The translations under genes were made by a program, and so were the position numbers. This document shows positions 1-6,654 of a stretch of DNA of 7,687 nucleotides, one piece after another (position 1 is the first letter of the stretch; every line of letters starts with the position of its first letter). A model generated the notes under the pieces. That model saw only the letters and a program-made list of their open reading frames with translations. It was not told where the DNA came from and did no database searches. The DNA is from CAYSXS01 sp043817345 (lineage in GTDB: Bacteria > Patescibacteriota > Patescibacteriia > UBA2196): NCBI GenBank assembly GCA_043817345.1, contig JBDRGZ010000059.1, positions 1 through 7,687 on the forward strand. Direction: 5' to 3'.

Positions 1-1677
1 CTGTAATTTCAATCTACCAGATTCTATACGCGAAACATTTAAAAATATATTAACTAATCTAACCAACCTATTACTGTTATTAAACACATCTAACATCACT
101 TCTTCTTGCTCTTTCTTTAATTTACCAAAATCACCTTCTAAGAACATTGATAAATATCCTTTAATACCTGTTAAAGGAGTTCTTAATTGATGAGAGGTTA
201 TAGAGATGAATTCTGTTTTAGCTCGATCAAGTTGTTTTAAGTGTTCATTAGCAATTCGTAAGTCATGAGTAGCGAGTTTCACCTCTTTCTTTAATTTCTC
301 AGCAAAAGCTTGTGATTCCTGATAAAGCAAGGAGTTTTTTAAAGCAACTGCTGTTTGAGCACCAGCAACTCTCAAAATTTCTAAATCTTCTTTGTTGTAC
401 ATATCACCTGACTCTTTTTCACTTAAAGCAATCAAGCCAACCATTTCATCTTTGATATTTAATGGCGCTAAAATTTCTACTCCCAATATATTTAAAAGAT
501 CAATGGTTTTTTTGGCATTTTTGTAATCCAAATTATTCCTAATTTCTTCAACAATCAATATTTTGTTTTCTTTAGCAAAATCTGCTTGCAACAACTTATC
601 ATTAGAAAATTCAGCCTGTTCTTTAATCTGAAAACCATGATTACATTCAACCAAATATTTATTTTTTTTCTCATTAAATATTAATATACCAATAGCTTTG
701 ACACGAAAAGCATCAATCAAAGTTTTAGAGACTAAATTACAAATTATTTTAGTATCTAAACTAGAACGTAATTTGTCTGATAAACCACTTAATACCTCTT
801 GGCTGTCATACAAAGAAGAAAAGAAATATTTATTAGCCAATCTGTAATAGAAATTCTTAAGAGGGATGAAAGCTAAAATAGAGAAAATAAAGATAATGAC
901 ATTAGCAATACTTACCCATTCTGGTAGATATAAATTAATTAAGTATTGGATTATAGTATATCCAATAAGTACAGTTATTAATGGGGCTAAATATGCAAAA
1001 GATCGACGCAAAACAAGCTTAATGTCCATTAAATGGTGGGCAACGATTGAATATGCTGTAATGATTGTAAAAACAACACCCAAAAGATAGAAAATTGGAA
1101 AAACACCAACACCATAAGCTGGCAAAAATTCAATCGAGGCAAAAGCTAAAACAAAAAAAGCCAAAAATAAATATTTGGCTTGATTTTTTTTGATTGGATT
1201 GTTTGTTTTTTTATAGAATTTAAAAATTACAACAAAAAAAGAAGTTAAATATATAGCAAAAGTTAATAAAAATAAATGATGTAAAAATTGTGCTCTAGCA
1301 TGTGCGCCCCAAGAATATTGAAAAACATCATTAATAAAATAATTTGTGCGACTTAATACTAAAAAAATAAATGAAGTTAAATACCCAAGATTTCTAGAAA
1401 GTTTATTTTTTTCTTCACAACCACTAAAGATCAATGAAAAATGATACATTAAGATTGGAATAAAAATTACACCAATATATAGAAAACGATCCCAATGAAG
1501 TATTTCCATTGGTATATTGGTGGAAAACATTTTATATGTTCCTAACATCCAAATGGAAATAGACAAACAAATCAATCCAAAAATTACATGCATTTTAGAT
1601 TTATAATTTTTACCCCAAACTAGTAAACCTAAAAATAATACAAAAATTGAACTCAATAATGGGAGAATTGTTAACAT
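1..1677 (-). CDS. Membrane sensor histidine kinase, N-terminal part (7TM-like, GAF, HisKA); C-terminus cut by window edge
   Basis: The reading frame is open for 559 codons from ATG at 1677 to the left edge, so the gene is partial. Residues 1 to about 275 are very hydrophobic, with roughly seven to nine membrane helices. They end in a YSIVAHHLMDI stretch like that of N-terminal 7TM regions of histidine kinases. Residues about 300-445 look like a GAF domain (CNLVSKTLIDAF, then VEILAPLNIKDEMVGLIAL, then DLEILRVAGAQTAVALKN). A charged, probably coiled-coil linker follows (about 445-485). The HisKA dimerisation domain carries the H-box TEFISITSHQLRTPLTGIKG, with the phospho-accepting His at residue 496 (bases 190-192). 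The ATPase domain must lie beyond base 1. The likely role is autophosphorylation in response to a membrane or small-molecule signal, then transfer to a response regulator not seen here. The ligand is unknown. There is no clear Shine-Dalgarno sequence; the start was chosen as the ATG about 20 nt after a good promoter. Confidence 0.9.
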   Translation of the reverse strand, partial: MLTILPLLSSIFVLFLGLLVWGKNYKSKMHVIFGLICLSISIWMLGTYKMFSTNIPMEILHWDRFLYIGVIFIPILMYHFSLIFSGCEEKNKLSRNLGYLTSFIFLVLSRTNYFINDVFQYSWGAHARAQFLHHLFLLTFAIYLTSFFVVIFKFYKKTNNPIKKNQAKYLFLAFFVLAFASIEFLPAYGVGVFPIFYLLGVVFTIITAYSIVAHHLMDIKLVLRRSFAYLAPLITVLIGYTIIQYLINLYLPEWVSIANVIIFIFSILAFIPLKNFYYRLANKYFFSSLYDSQEVLSGLSDKLRSSLDTKIICNLVSKTLIDAFRVKAIGILIFNEKKNKYLVECNHGFQIKEQAEFSNDKLLQADFAKENKILIVEEIRNNLDYKNAKKTIDLLNILGVEILAPLNIKDEMVGLIALSEKESGDMYNKEDLEILRVAGAQTAVALKNSLLYQESQAFAEKLKKEVKLATHDLRIANEHLKQLDRAKTEFISITSHQLRTPLTGIKGYLSMFLEGDFGKLKKEQEEVMLDVFNNSNRLVRLVNIFLNVSRIESGRLKLQ

Positions 1678-1703
1678 AATTTTTATTTTTGATGTGTATA
1701 TAA

Positions 1704-1732
1704 ATTATAGCATAAATTTTCGGTAAAATAAA
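1704..1732 (-). promoter_or_regulatory. Promoter of the histidine kinase gene (extended -10)
   Basis: Read on the minus strand, TGCTATAAT (1704-1712) is a perfect -10 box with an extended TGn element. With a 17-nt spacer the -35 position is TTTATT (1727-1732), a weak match inside the U-tract of the preceding terminator. Transcription would begin near 1697, giving a leader of about 20 nt before ATG at 1677. The extended -10 could compensate for the poor -35. The assignment rests on sequence match only. Confidence 0.65.
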
Positions 1733-1758
1733 AACCCCCTAAATGTTTTAGGGGTTTT
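1721..1758 (-). terminator. Intrinsic terminator after the reductase gene
   Basis: The stem is CCCCTAAA (1736-1743) with TTTAGGGG (1747-1754) around a 3-nt loop. It is extended by AAAA/TTTT past a bulged C at 1735. On the minus strand the hairpin is followed by a T-rich run (TTTTTATTTT, 1725-1734). It begins about 20 nt after the stop codon of the 383-residue gene. The outer A/T arms could allow some activity in the other direction, but no plus-strand gene needs it. Confidence 0.85.
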
Positions 1759-1776
1759 AGAAAAATATTGAAAAAA

Positions 1777-2928
1777 TTATATAATAAATTTTTTCTTTCT
1801 TTCTGGATATTGTATGGCGTTGGAAAATAATTGTGGTGGGGCAAGTGTTACGCCCAATTCATTAGCAGCTTGTGCAAGTAAATCAACACCTACTAAATCA
1901 TGTTTCATTGTGGCAGTTTTCGGATGAAATGCCCCAATTAGTGTTTCTGCTAAACAAGCATAAACAATTCTGCGCGTTGGATTATTAATATCCACTCCAT
2001 AACAAAACATGTCTGATGGAATTCTTGCCCATCCTCCGTCCACATAGAATATTTTTTCGTAATTTAATTTTTCAGCGGAACGAACTAAAAATCTTGGCAT
2101 TGTGAAATCAACAACTGCCTTGATTTTGTTAGTAAAAAATTCAGGTTCAATCATTGGGTTACCTGATGTAACAATCACTATAATATCATGTTGATGAATA
2201 AAATTTTCAAGAGTATTTTTTACTGAAAAATCATTATTTACAAAACAACTAATTCCAGTCTCATTCTCGAAATCTTTTGCCTTATTTGGCTTTTTAGAAA
2301 TCGAATTAATTCTTTTTTTATCAAATCCGTCCCTTAATAATAATTTTATTATTAATGAACCAGTTGTGCCAGTTCCGCCAATAAATAAAATTCTTGGATT
2401 TGAAATATCAAGTTTTTTAGAAATTTCTTTTATCTGCTGAAAACCCAATAACGCAGTAAATTTGTCTCCTGAGACTATTTGAATATTCGAGTTAAGTGGA
2501 TCTGCTCCATTATTTAAATGCGGTGGATAAAAAAGTTCTCCATTTTTGCTGGCAACAGCGGTGTAAGCGCCAAGACCAAAAATGACCTTGTCCGTTTTTA
2601 AATAATTTTCTTGTTTCATCCAACCATAAGTCCAGTTCATGGAGTTAATCATTGATTGATTAACTTCTTTCCTTTTGCGTGGATGTATTAATAAATCATC
2701 AGTAAAAGGAATTAATGGCAGAAAAGTATATTCTGGATTGTATGGTTCTTTTTCACCGCGAATTAGACTACGCACACTTCCAAAAATTTTTGGTATTAAT
2801 TGGCTTATATGATCAAAATTTTTCATCTGACCTCGTGTAATATTAAATAGCCAGCGGACCAAATCATCTTGAACTGGATACCAACATGGATGTACTAGAA
2901 AAGCACTGGGGTTTACTAAATTTTTCAT
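1777..2928 (-). CDS. Acyl-ACP-reductase-like NAD(P)-binding reductase, 383 aa
   Basis: A Rossmann-fold dehydrogenase that I align by eye to cyanobacterial long-chain acyl-ACP reductase (AAR) and related predicted dehydrogenases. Shared landmarks are an N-terminal FLVHP; PLIPFTDDLL near 71-80 (family PLTP-type); GLGAYTAVASKNG (118-130; family GLGAFTSV); SGDKFTAL (153-160; family TTGN-type); the nucleotide loop GGTGTTG (184-190); DFTMPRF (274-280); VDGGW (296-300); and YACLAETLIGAF (323-334), whose Cys325 lines up with the AAR cysteine that carries the acyl thioester (FACFAEAM in Synechococcus). AAR reduces acyl-ACP or acyl-CoA to a fatty aldehyde. Here the substrate is unknown, and the N-terminal 110 residues and the TTGN motif diverge. 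The protein is about 40 residues longer than cyanobacterial AAR. It has its own promoter, a strong ribosome binding site and a terminator, so it is probably monocistronic. Family membership is fairly sure, the exact reaction is not; another thioester or amino acid dehydrogenase is possible. Confidence 0.75.
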   Translation of the reverse strand: MKNLVNPSAFLVHPCWYPVQDDLVRWLFNITRGQMKNFDHISQLIPKIFGSVRSLIRGEKEPYNPEYTFLPLIPFTDDLLIHPRKRKEVNQSMINSMNWTYGWMKQENYLKTDKVIFGLGAYTAVASKNGELFYPPHLNNGADPLNSNIQIVSGDKFTALLGFQQIKEISKKLDISNPRILFIGGTGTTGSLIIKLLLRDGFDKKRINSISKKPNKAKDFENETGISCFVNNDFSVKNTLENFIHQHDIIVIVTSGNPMIEPEFFTNKIKAVVDFTMPRFLVRSAEKLNYEKIFYVDGGWARIPSDMFCYGVDINNPTRRIVYACLAETLIGAFHPKTATMKHDLVGVDLLAQAANELGVTLAPPQLFSNAIQYPERKKKFII

Positions 2929-2933
2929 TTTTA

Positions 2934-2939
2934 CCTCCT
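2934..2939 (-). promoter_or_regulatory. Strong Shine-Dalgarno of the reductase gene
   Basis: AGGAGG lies 5 nt before ATG at 2928. It fixes the start codon and is one of only two strong ribosome binding sites in the window. Confidence 0.9.
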
Positions 2940-2983
2940 GTTTAATGTATTGTTAAAGTTATTTATTTTTTTGTGATTATTGT

Positions 2984-3011
2984 ATCTTAACATATATAAA
3001 AAATAATGCAA
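2984..3011 (-). promoter_or_regulatory. Probable promoter of the reductase gene
   Basis: On the minus strand TTGCAT (3006-3011) is separated by 16 nt from TAAGAT (2984-2989), which is preceded by an extended TGT. The -35 box begins at the end of the U-tract of the preceding terminator. An alternative -10, TACAAT, overlaps just downstream (2979-2984) but lacks a well-spaced -35. The leader would be about 50 nt and ends in a strong ribosome binding site. Confidence 0.5.
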
Positions 3012-3037
3012 ATAAAAGGCCATCACCATAGATGGCC
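3011..3037 (-). terminator. Intrinsic terminator of the gap-valS-small gene unit
   Basis: A perfect 7-bp stem GGCCATC (3018-3024) / GATGGCC (3031-3037) has a 6-nt loop and is followed on the minus strand by TTTTATT (3011-3017). The upstream arm encodes the final residues of the 83-residue protein, whose stop codon (3023-3025) sits at the start of the second arm. Confidence 0.88.
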
Positions 3038-3274
3038 TAAAAAAAATGAACATGTTTTTATCATACATATTGCACACAGCACCGTAACAGCTGCTGTAAA
3101 CAAGATTACAATAAAAAACAAAAAATAATGTCGAAAATTACTATCTTTATTGCCTTTTTCTTTTATATAAATCACTTGTGTTACAGGAATTAATATAAAA
3201 GAAAGTAATAACATATAAAGAAATTTAACTATTTTTTCAGACAAAACATCAAAAAAATATTTAATACTGTCCAT
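3023..3274 (-). CDS. Small two-helix membrane protein, 83 aa, unknown function
   Basis: I do not recognise this protein. It has two long hydrophobic segments, about residues 15-37 and 50-72. They are joined by a short charged loop (KEKGNKDSNFRH) whose net positive charge suggests it faces the cytoplasm. There is no signal peptidase site and no conserved catalytic motif; Cys67, Cys70 and Cys75 lie in or near the second helix. A GGGAGG ribosome binding site 6 nt before ATG argues strongly that it is a real gene. It begins 43 nt after the valS stop with no promoter or terminator between, so it is probably co-transcribed with valS. Its last codons lie in the terminator hairpin, so the C-terminal LGHLW may be dictated by the terminator rather than by function. 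A role in the membrane is all that can be inferred. Confidence 0.75.
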   Translation of the reverse strand: MDSIKYFFDVLSEKIVKFLYMLLLSFILIPVTQVIYIKEKGNKDSNFRHYFLFFIVILFTAAVTVLCAICMIKTCSFFLGHLW

Positions 3275-3280
3275 GATAAA

Positions 3281-3286
3281 CCTCCC
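3281..3286 (-). promoter_or_regulatory. Strong Shine-Dalgarno of the small membrane protein gene
   Basis: GGGAGG lies 6 nt before ATG at 3274. It is the best evidence that this short reading frame is translated. Confidence 0.85.
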
Positions 3287-3317
3287 AAATTTTATGTTTT
3301 GAAAAATAATTACTATA

Positions 3318-5474
3318 TTATTCCGGCCATTTATGTATAATTAACATTTCTTTATCTTTTTTAGGTAATTCACTCCATATCTTTTCTGTAATAAACGGCA
3401 TAAACGGATGTAATAGTTTTAGACTAGTTGAGAGGATTTGATATAGAGTAGATTGAGCTAATTCCTTATCTTCTCCTACATCTTCTCCTAAACGAGTTTT
3501 TGTTTTTTCTAAATATATATCACAGAAATCTGACCAAAAGAATTGATAAATACTTTGAGCTGCTTCATGAAACATAAAATTATCCATATCTATTGTAACT
3601 TGTTTAACTGTTTTATCTAGTTTTTCAAGAATTTTTTGGTCATCCGGGTTTGTATTAAAATCCACGGGATCCTTCACGCCTCCGCTTCGCTTCAGCGTTT
3701 CAGGATGACAATGTAAAAGAACAAACTTACTAGCATTCCAAACTTTATTTGCAAACTTCTTTTGAGCAGCAATTTTTTCTATTGACATTGATACATCATT
3801 ACCTTGCCCCGTACCAAAAACTAAAGCCATACGCAGTGCATCTGTACCATACTCTTTAATAATTTCTAACGGGTCAATCACATTTCCCTTTGATTTAGAA
3901 ATTTTTTGTCTGTCTTTATCGCGCATTAAGCCGTGGAGGTAAACATATTTAAATGGAACTTTACCAGTCATATAGATTCCGAACATTATCATTCTGGCGA
4001 CCCAAAAAAATAAAATATCCCAAGCAGTTTCCATTAATGTTGTGGGATAAAACTTATCTAAAAGATTTTGAGTTTTCAAAGTTATAATTGGCCATTGTCC
4101 TGATGAAAACCAAGTGTCAAAAGTATCAGTTTCTTGGGTTAATTTTTGTGAATCACATTTTGGGCAAGCTGTAATTTTATTATCAATATCAACAATTATT
4201 TCCCCACATTCACAATATTTGATTGGAATTTTAATCCCCCAAACAATTTGACGAGAAATATTCCATGGTTTAATATTTTTCATCCAGTGCATAAATATTT
4301 TTTTAAATCTTGCGGGAACAAATTCAACCTCCCCTTTTTCAACTGCAGTAATTGCTTTTTTTGCCATCTCATCTACATCCAAATACCATTGAGGTAAAAT
4401 AATTGGTTCAATTGCACGCTTACACTTATAACATTTTGAAACTGGAGTTGTGTACTCTTCAGTCTTAACTAATAAACCCTTAGAGTCTAAATATTTAATT
4501 ATTTTTTCTCTAGCCTCTTTTACTTTGAGTCCCGCATAATTCTTCCCTGCTTCATCTGTCATTTTTCCGTTTTGATCAATTACTGAGATTATTTCTAATT
4601 TATGTCTTTCTGATATTTCAAAATCAACTGAGGAATGAGCTGGGGTTACTTTTACTGCTCCTGTTCCAAATTCAGAATCAACTTCTTCGTCTGCGATTAT
4701 TAAAATTTGTCGTCCCGTGAGTGGAAGTTCAACTTTTTGTCCAATTAATTTCTTATATCTCCTATCATCTGGATTAACAGCCACAGCAGTATCTCCAAGC
4801 ATTGTTTCTGGACGAGTTGTGGCAACTTGAATAAATTTATTTTTATCCTCAGATAAAGGATAATTTATATACCACAAATTACCTTTTTCATCCTCATGTT
4901 CTACTTCTAAATCCGATAAAGAAGTTTGATGTTTTGTACACCAATTTATAACTCGTTCACCGCGATAAATTAATTCATCATCATATAATTTTTTAAATGT
5001 TTTATAAACTTCTTTTATAATATCCTCATCAAGGGTAAATTTTTGTTTAGACCAGTCACACGATGCACCAAGTTTTTTTAATTGATTATATGTGTGGTCT
5101 TTATTTTCCATCGTAAAATCCCACATCATTTTATAAAGCGTGTCTTTGTCAAAATCAAATCGTGACTTACCTTCTTTTTCAAGTTTTTTTTCAAAAACAA
5201 CTTGGGTCTCAAACCCTGCATGATCAGCACCTGGCAACCATAAAGTTGGCTCGCCTTTCATTCTGTGGTATCTAATCATTACATCTTCTAAGGTTACAAA
5301 AATTGCATGTCCAGCATGCATTGGTGCATTTGCATTTGGTGGTGGCATTATTATTGTAAAAGGTTCTTTTTTAGAATTTTCATCAGGCATAAAAAAACCA
5401 CCTTGTTCCCAAGCTGTATATATCTCATCTTCATGATCTTTTGGATTGTATGGTCCTTTTGGAAGCATAGACAA
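3318..5474 (-). CDS. valS: Valyl-tRNA synthetase, compact form
   Basis: Class Ia enzyme that charges tRNA-Val with valine in the cytoplasm and normally removes misattached threonine. The HIGH motif is HAGH (53-56, after PPPNANAPM) and the KMSKS motif is KISKS (524-528). The editing domain carries TTRPETMLGD (219-228) and VKVTPAH (274-280). Cysteine pairs at 348/351, 421/423 and 437/440 suggest zinc binding. DTFDTWFSSGQWP (450-462) belongs to the catalytic core. The anticodon-binding helical domain runs to the end at IIHKWPE. At 718 residues it lacks the roughly 150-residue C-terminal extension and coiled-coil arm of typical bacterial ValRS. In the editing site the usual HDP/HDF is HSS (280-282). 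Residues about 588-603 are encoded by a repeat inserted in frame. The coordinates use a TTG start with an AGGA 9 nt upstream; ATG at 5468 (716 aa) is the alternative. It lies between gap and the small membrane protein gene, probably in one operon. Confidence 0.95.
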   Translation of the reverse strand: MSMLPKGPYNPKDHEDEIYTAWEQGGFFMPDENSKKEPFTIIMPPPNANAPMHAGHAIFVTLEDVMIRYHRMKGEPTLWLPGADHAGFETQVVFEKKLEKEGKSRFDFDKDTLYKMMWDFTMENKDHTYNQLKKLGASCDWSKQKFTLDEDIIKEVYKTFKKLYDDELIYRGERVINWCTKHQTSLSDLEVEHEDEKGNLWYINYPLSEDKNKFIQVATTRPETMLGDTAVAVNPDDRRYKKLIGQKVELPLTGRQILIIADEEVDSEFGTGAVKVTPAHSSVDFEISERHKLEIISVIDQNGKMTDEAGKNYAGLKVKEAREKIIKYLDSKGLLVKTEEYTTPVSKCYKCKRAIEPIILPQWYLDVDEMAKKAITAVEKGEVEFVPARFKKIFMHWMKNIKPWNISRQIVWGIKIPIKYCECGEIIVDIDNKITACPKCDSQKLTQETDTFDTWFSSGQWPIITLKTQNLLDKFYPTTLMETAWDILFFWVARMIMFGIYMTGKVPFKYVYLHGLMRDKDRQKISKSKGNVIDPLEIIKEYGTDALRMALVFGTGQGNDVSMSIEKIAAQKKFANKVWNASKFVLLHCHPETLKRSGGVKDPVDFNTNPDDQKILEKLDKTVKQVTIDMDNFMFHEAAQSIYQFFWSDFCDIYLEKTKTRLGEDVGEDKELAQSTLYQILSTSLKLLHPFMPFITEKIWSELPKKDKEMLIIHKWPE
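3663..3709 (-). repeat. 48-bp-family palindromic repeat, copy A, in frame inside valS
   Basis: Minus-strand copy of 47 bp. It starts GTCATCCTGA, has a core with ACGC/GCGT pairing, and ends GAAGGATCCCGTG, matching the ends of the copy at 7601-7648. It is read as HPETLKRSGGVKDPV; the frame used avoids the TGA in the left arm. It falls in the anticodon domain between NASKFV and the helix starting near DDQKIL, where family members have a short variable loop. Confidence 0.85.
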
Positions 5475-5479
5475 ATAAT

Positions 5480-5527
5480 GTCATCCTGAGCGACTCTTAT
5501 GATTGTTAGGAGCCGAAGGATCTCGTG
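5480..5527 (+). repeat. 48-bp palindromic repeat, copy B, upstream of valS
   Basis: Plus-strand copy: left end GTCATCCTGAGCGAC, right end CCGAAGGATCTCGTG. The core CTCTTA/TAGGAG can pair with one G-U. Its left end lies 11 nt before the valS ATG on the minus strand and supplies the AGGA there. It is inverted relative to copy C. Confidence 0.88.
5484..5487 (-). promoter_or_regulatory. Repeat-derived Shine-Dalgarno-like AGGA of valS
   Basis: AGGA within the minus-strand end of repeat copy B is 9 nt from the TTG at 5474 and 15 nt from the ATG at 5468. There is no other purine-rich candidate nearby. The spacing favours TTG, but ATG is the stronger codon, so the start remains open. Confidence 0.45.
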
Positions 5528-5585
5528 TTATTTTTGATATTTTTTAATTTTAGTGGGTACATATATTTCTGATTATTTTCAATTC

Positions 5586-5633
5586 TGGTTCTTTCGACTC
5601 GTCGCCCTAGCGGGGCTCCTCGCTCAAGATGAC
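5586..5633 (-). repeat. 48-bp palindromic repeat, copy C, overlapping the gap stop codon
   Basis: Minus-strand copy, more diverged: GTCATCTTGAGCGA at the left, a core with GCCC/GGGC pairing, and GAGTCGAAAGAACCA at the right, where the other copies have GAAGGATC. Its left end contributes the last two serine codons and the TGA stop (5624-5626) of gap. Confidence 0.8.
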
Positions 5634-6646
5634 TTATTGCAAACAACCTCTACCATCTCTGATAATCTCTTAGAATATGCATATTCATTGTCGTACCAAG
5701 CAAAAACTTTAATTAATTTCTCTTGTACAACCTGAGTACAAGACAAATCTACTACAGACGAATGAGAGTCACCAACAATATCTGTTGATACTATTGGCTC
5801 ATCAACAGCAGATATAACTTCTTTTAAAGCTTTACTTTTAGCTGCTTTTTTAAATACAGAATTAACTTTAGCAATTGTTACACTTGTCTTGACCTCAAAC
5901 ACTAAATCAGATAAAGATCCGTTAATAACTGGTACACGAATAGCTATACCTTCAAACTTACCTTTTAATTTTGGCAAAACTTCTGCTACAGCAATGGCCG
6001 CACCTGTGGTTGTAGGAATCATATTATGGGCAGCTGCCCTAGCTCTACGCAAATCTTTGTGTGGACCATCAATTAAATTCTGTGTTGAAGTATATGCATG
6101 AATTGTTGTTAAAAAAGCTTTTTTAATCCAAAAATTTTCATCAATTAATTTTGTTACAGGAGCAATACAGTTAGTTGTGCAAGAAGCCATTGAAACAACG
6201 TCTTCCCCTTTATATTTATCTTCATTTACACCTATAAGGTAAGTTGGAACATTACCACCCTTAGCAGGTGCAGAAATTACAACCTTCTTAGCGCCAGCTT
6301 TAATATGTGCTTTAGCTGAACCATCTTTAACAAAAAACCCTGTTGCTTCAATAACAACATCCACGTCTAATTTTTTCCAAGGTAATTTAGATGGATCTGG
6401 AATTTCAAATACAGGATATTTGCTCCCATTAACATATATATTCTTGTTATCACTATTAACTTCTCCAGTATATTTTCCAAAAACAGAATCATATTTAAAT
6501 AAATGAGCTAGAGTTGTGTTATCTGTTAAATCATTAATAGCTACAATTCTAACTTTTGGATCATTTTCTAAAAATTTAAAAACTGCTCGGCCAATTCGAC
6601 CAAACCCATTAATTGCAACTCGTATTTGTTTGTTTTTTGTAGACAT
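5624..6646 (-). CDS. gap: Glyceraldehyde-3-phosphate dehydrogenase, type I
   Basis: Cytoplasmic glycolytic enzyme that oxidises and phosphorylates glyceraldehyde-3-phosphate to 1,3-bisphosphoglycerate. Its 340 residues match the family length. The nucleotide-binding loop is NGFGRIGR (13-20). Asp39 at the end of the second strand (AIND) favours NAD over NADP. The catalytic site is SMASCTTNC with Cys156, and the paired histidine is His183 in TTIHAYT. Phosphate-site motifs include RAAAHNMIPTTTGAA. The usual C-terminal WYDNEWGYS appears as WYDNEYAYS (318-325). The last two residues and the stop codon come from repeat copy C. The gene has a good promoter and a strongly structured leader. The AGGGT near the ATG is only a weak ribosome binding site and is buried in that structure, so translation may be controlled. 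valS follows after 149 nt. Confidence 0.98.
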   Translation of the reverse strand: MSTKNKQIRVAINGFGRIGRAVFKFLENDPKVRIVAINDLTDNTTLAHLFKYDSVFGKYTGEVNSDNKNIYVNGSKYPVFEIPDPSKLPWKKLDVDVVIEATGFFVKDGSAKAHIKAGAKKVVISAPAKGGNVPTYLIGVNEDKYKGEDVVSMASCTTNCIAPVTKLIDENFWIKKAFLTTIHAYTSTQNLIDGPHKDLRRARAAAHNMIPTTTGAAIAVAEVLPKLKGKFEGIAIRVPVINGSLSDLVFEVKTSVTIAKVNSVFKKAAKSKALKEVISAVDEPIVSTDIVGDSHSSVVDLSCTQVVQEKLIKVFAWYDNEYAYSKRLSEMVEVVCNKSS

Positions 6647-6654
6647 ATGTTTTT

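Noticed and set aside
866..1090. Plus-strand reading frame of 74 codons
   Set aside because: Lies antisense to the clear membrane-kinase frame and shows no recognisable motif or Shine-Dalgarno sequence.
5307..5489. Plus-strand reading frame of 60 codons
   Set aside because: Antisense to the ValRS HIGH-motif region; its Trp/Cys/His-rich translation is a shadow of conserved codons.
5528..5585. Separate valS promoter between the two repeats
   Set aside because: TTGAAA and TAAAAT-like boxes exist, but none are properly spaced. In such AT-rich DNA this is not enough.
5586..5650. Frameshift or truncation of gap by the repeat
   Set aside because: The GAPDH fold is complete through WYDNEYAYSKRLSEMVEVV and the length is normal; only the last residues were replaced.
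5553..5735. Plus-strand reading frame of 60 codons across repeat copy C
   Set aside because: Runs through the repeat and antisense to the 3' end of gap; no ribosome binding site or family features.
5889..6101. Plus-strand reading frame of 70 codons inside gap
   Set aside because: Antisense shadow of the conserved GAPDH catalytic domain.
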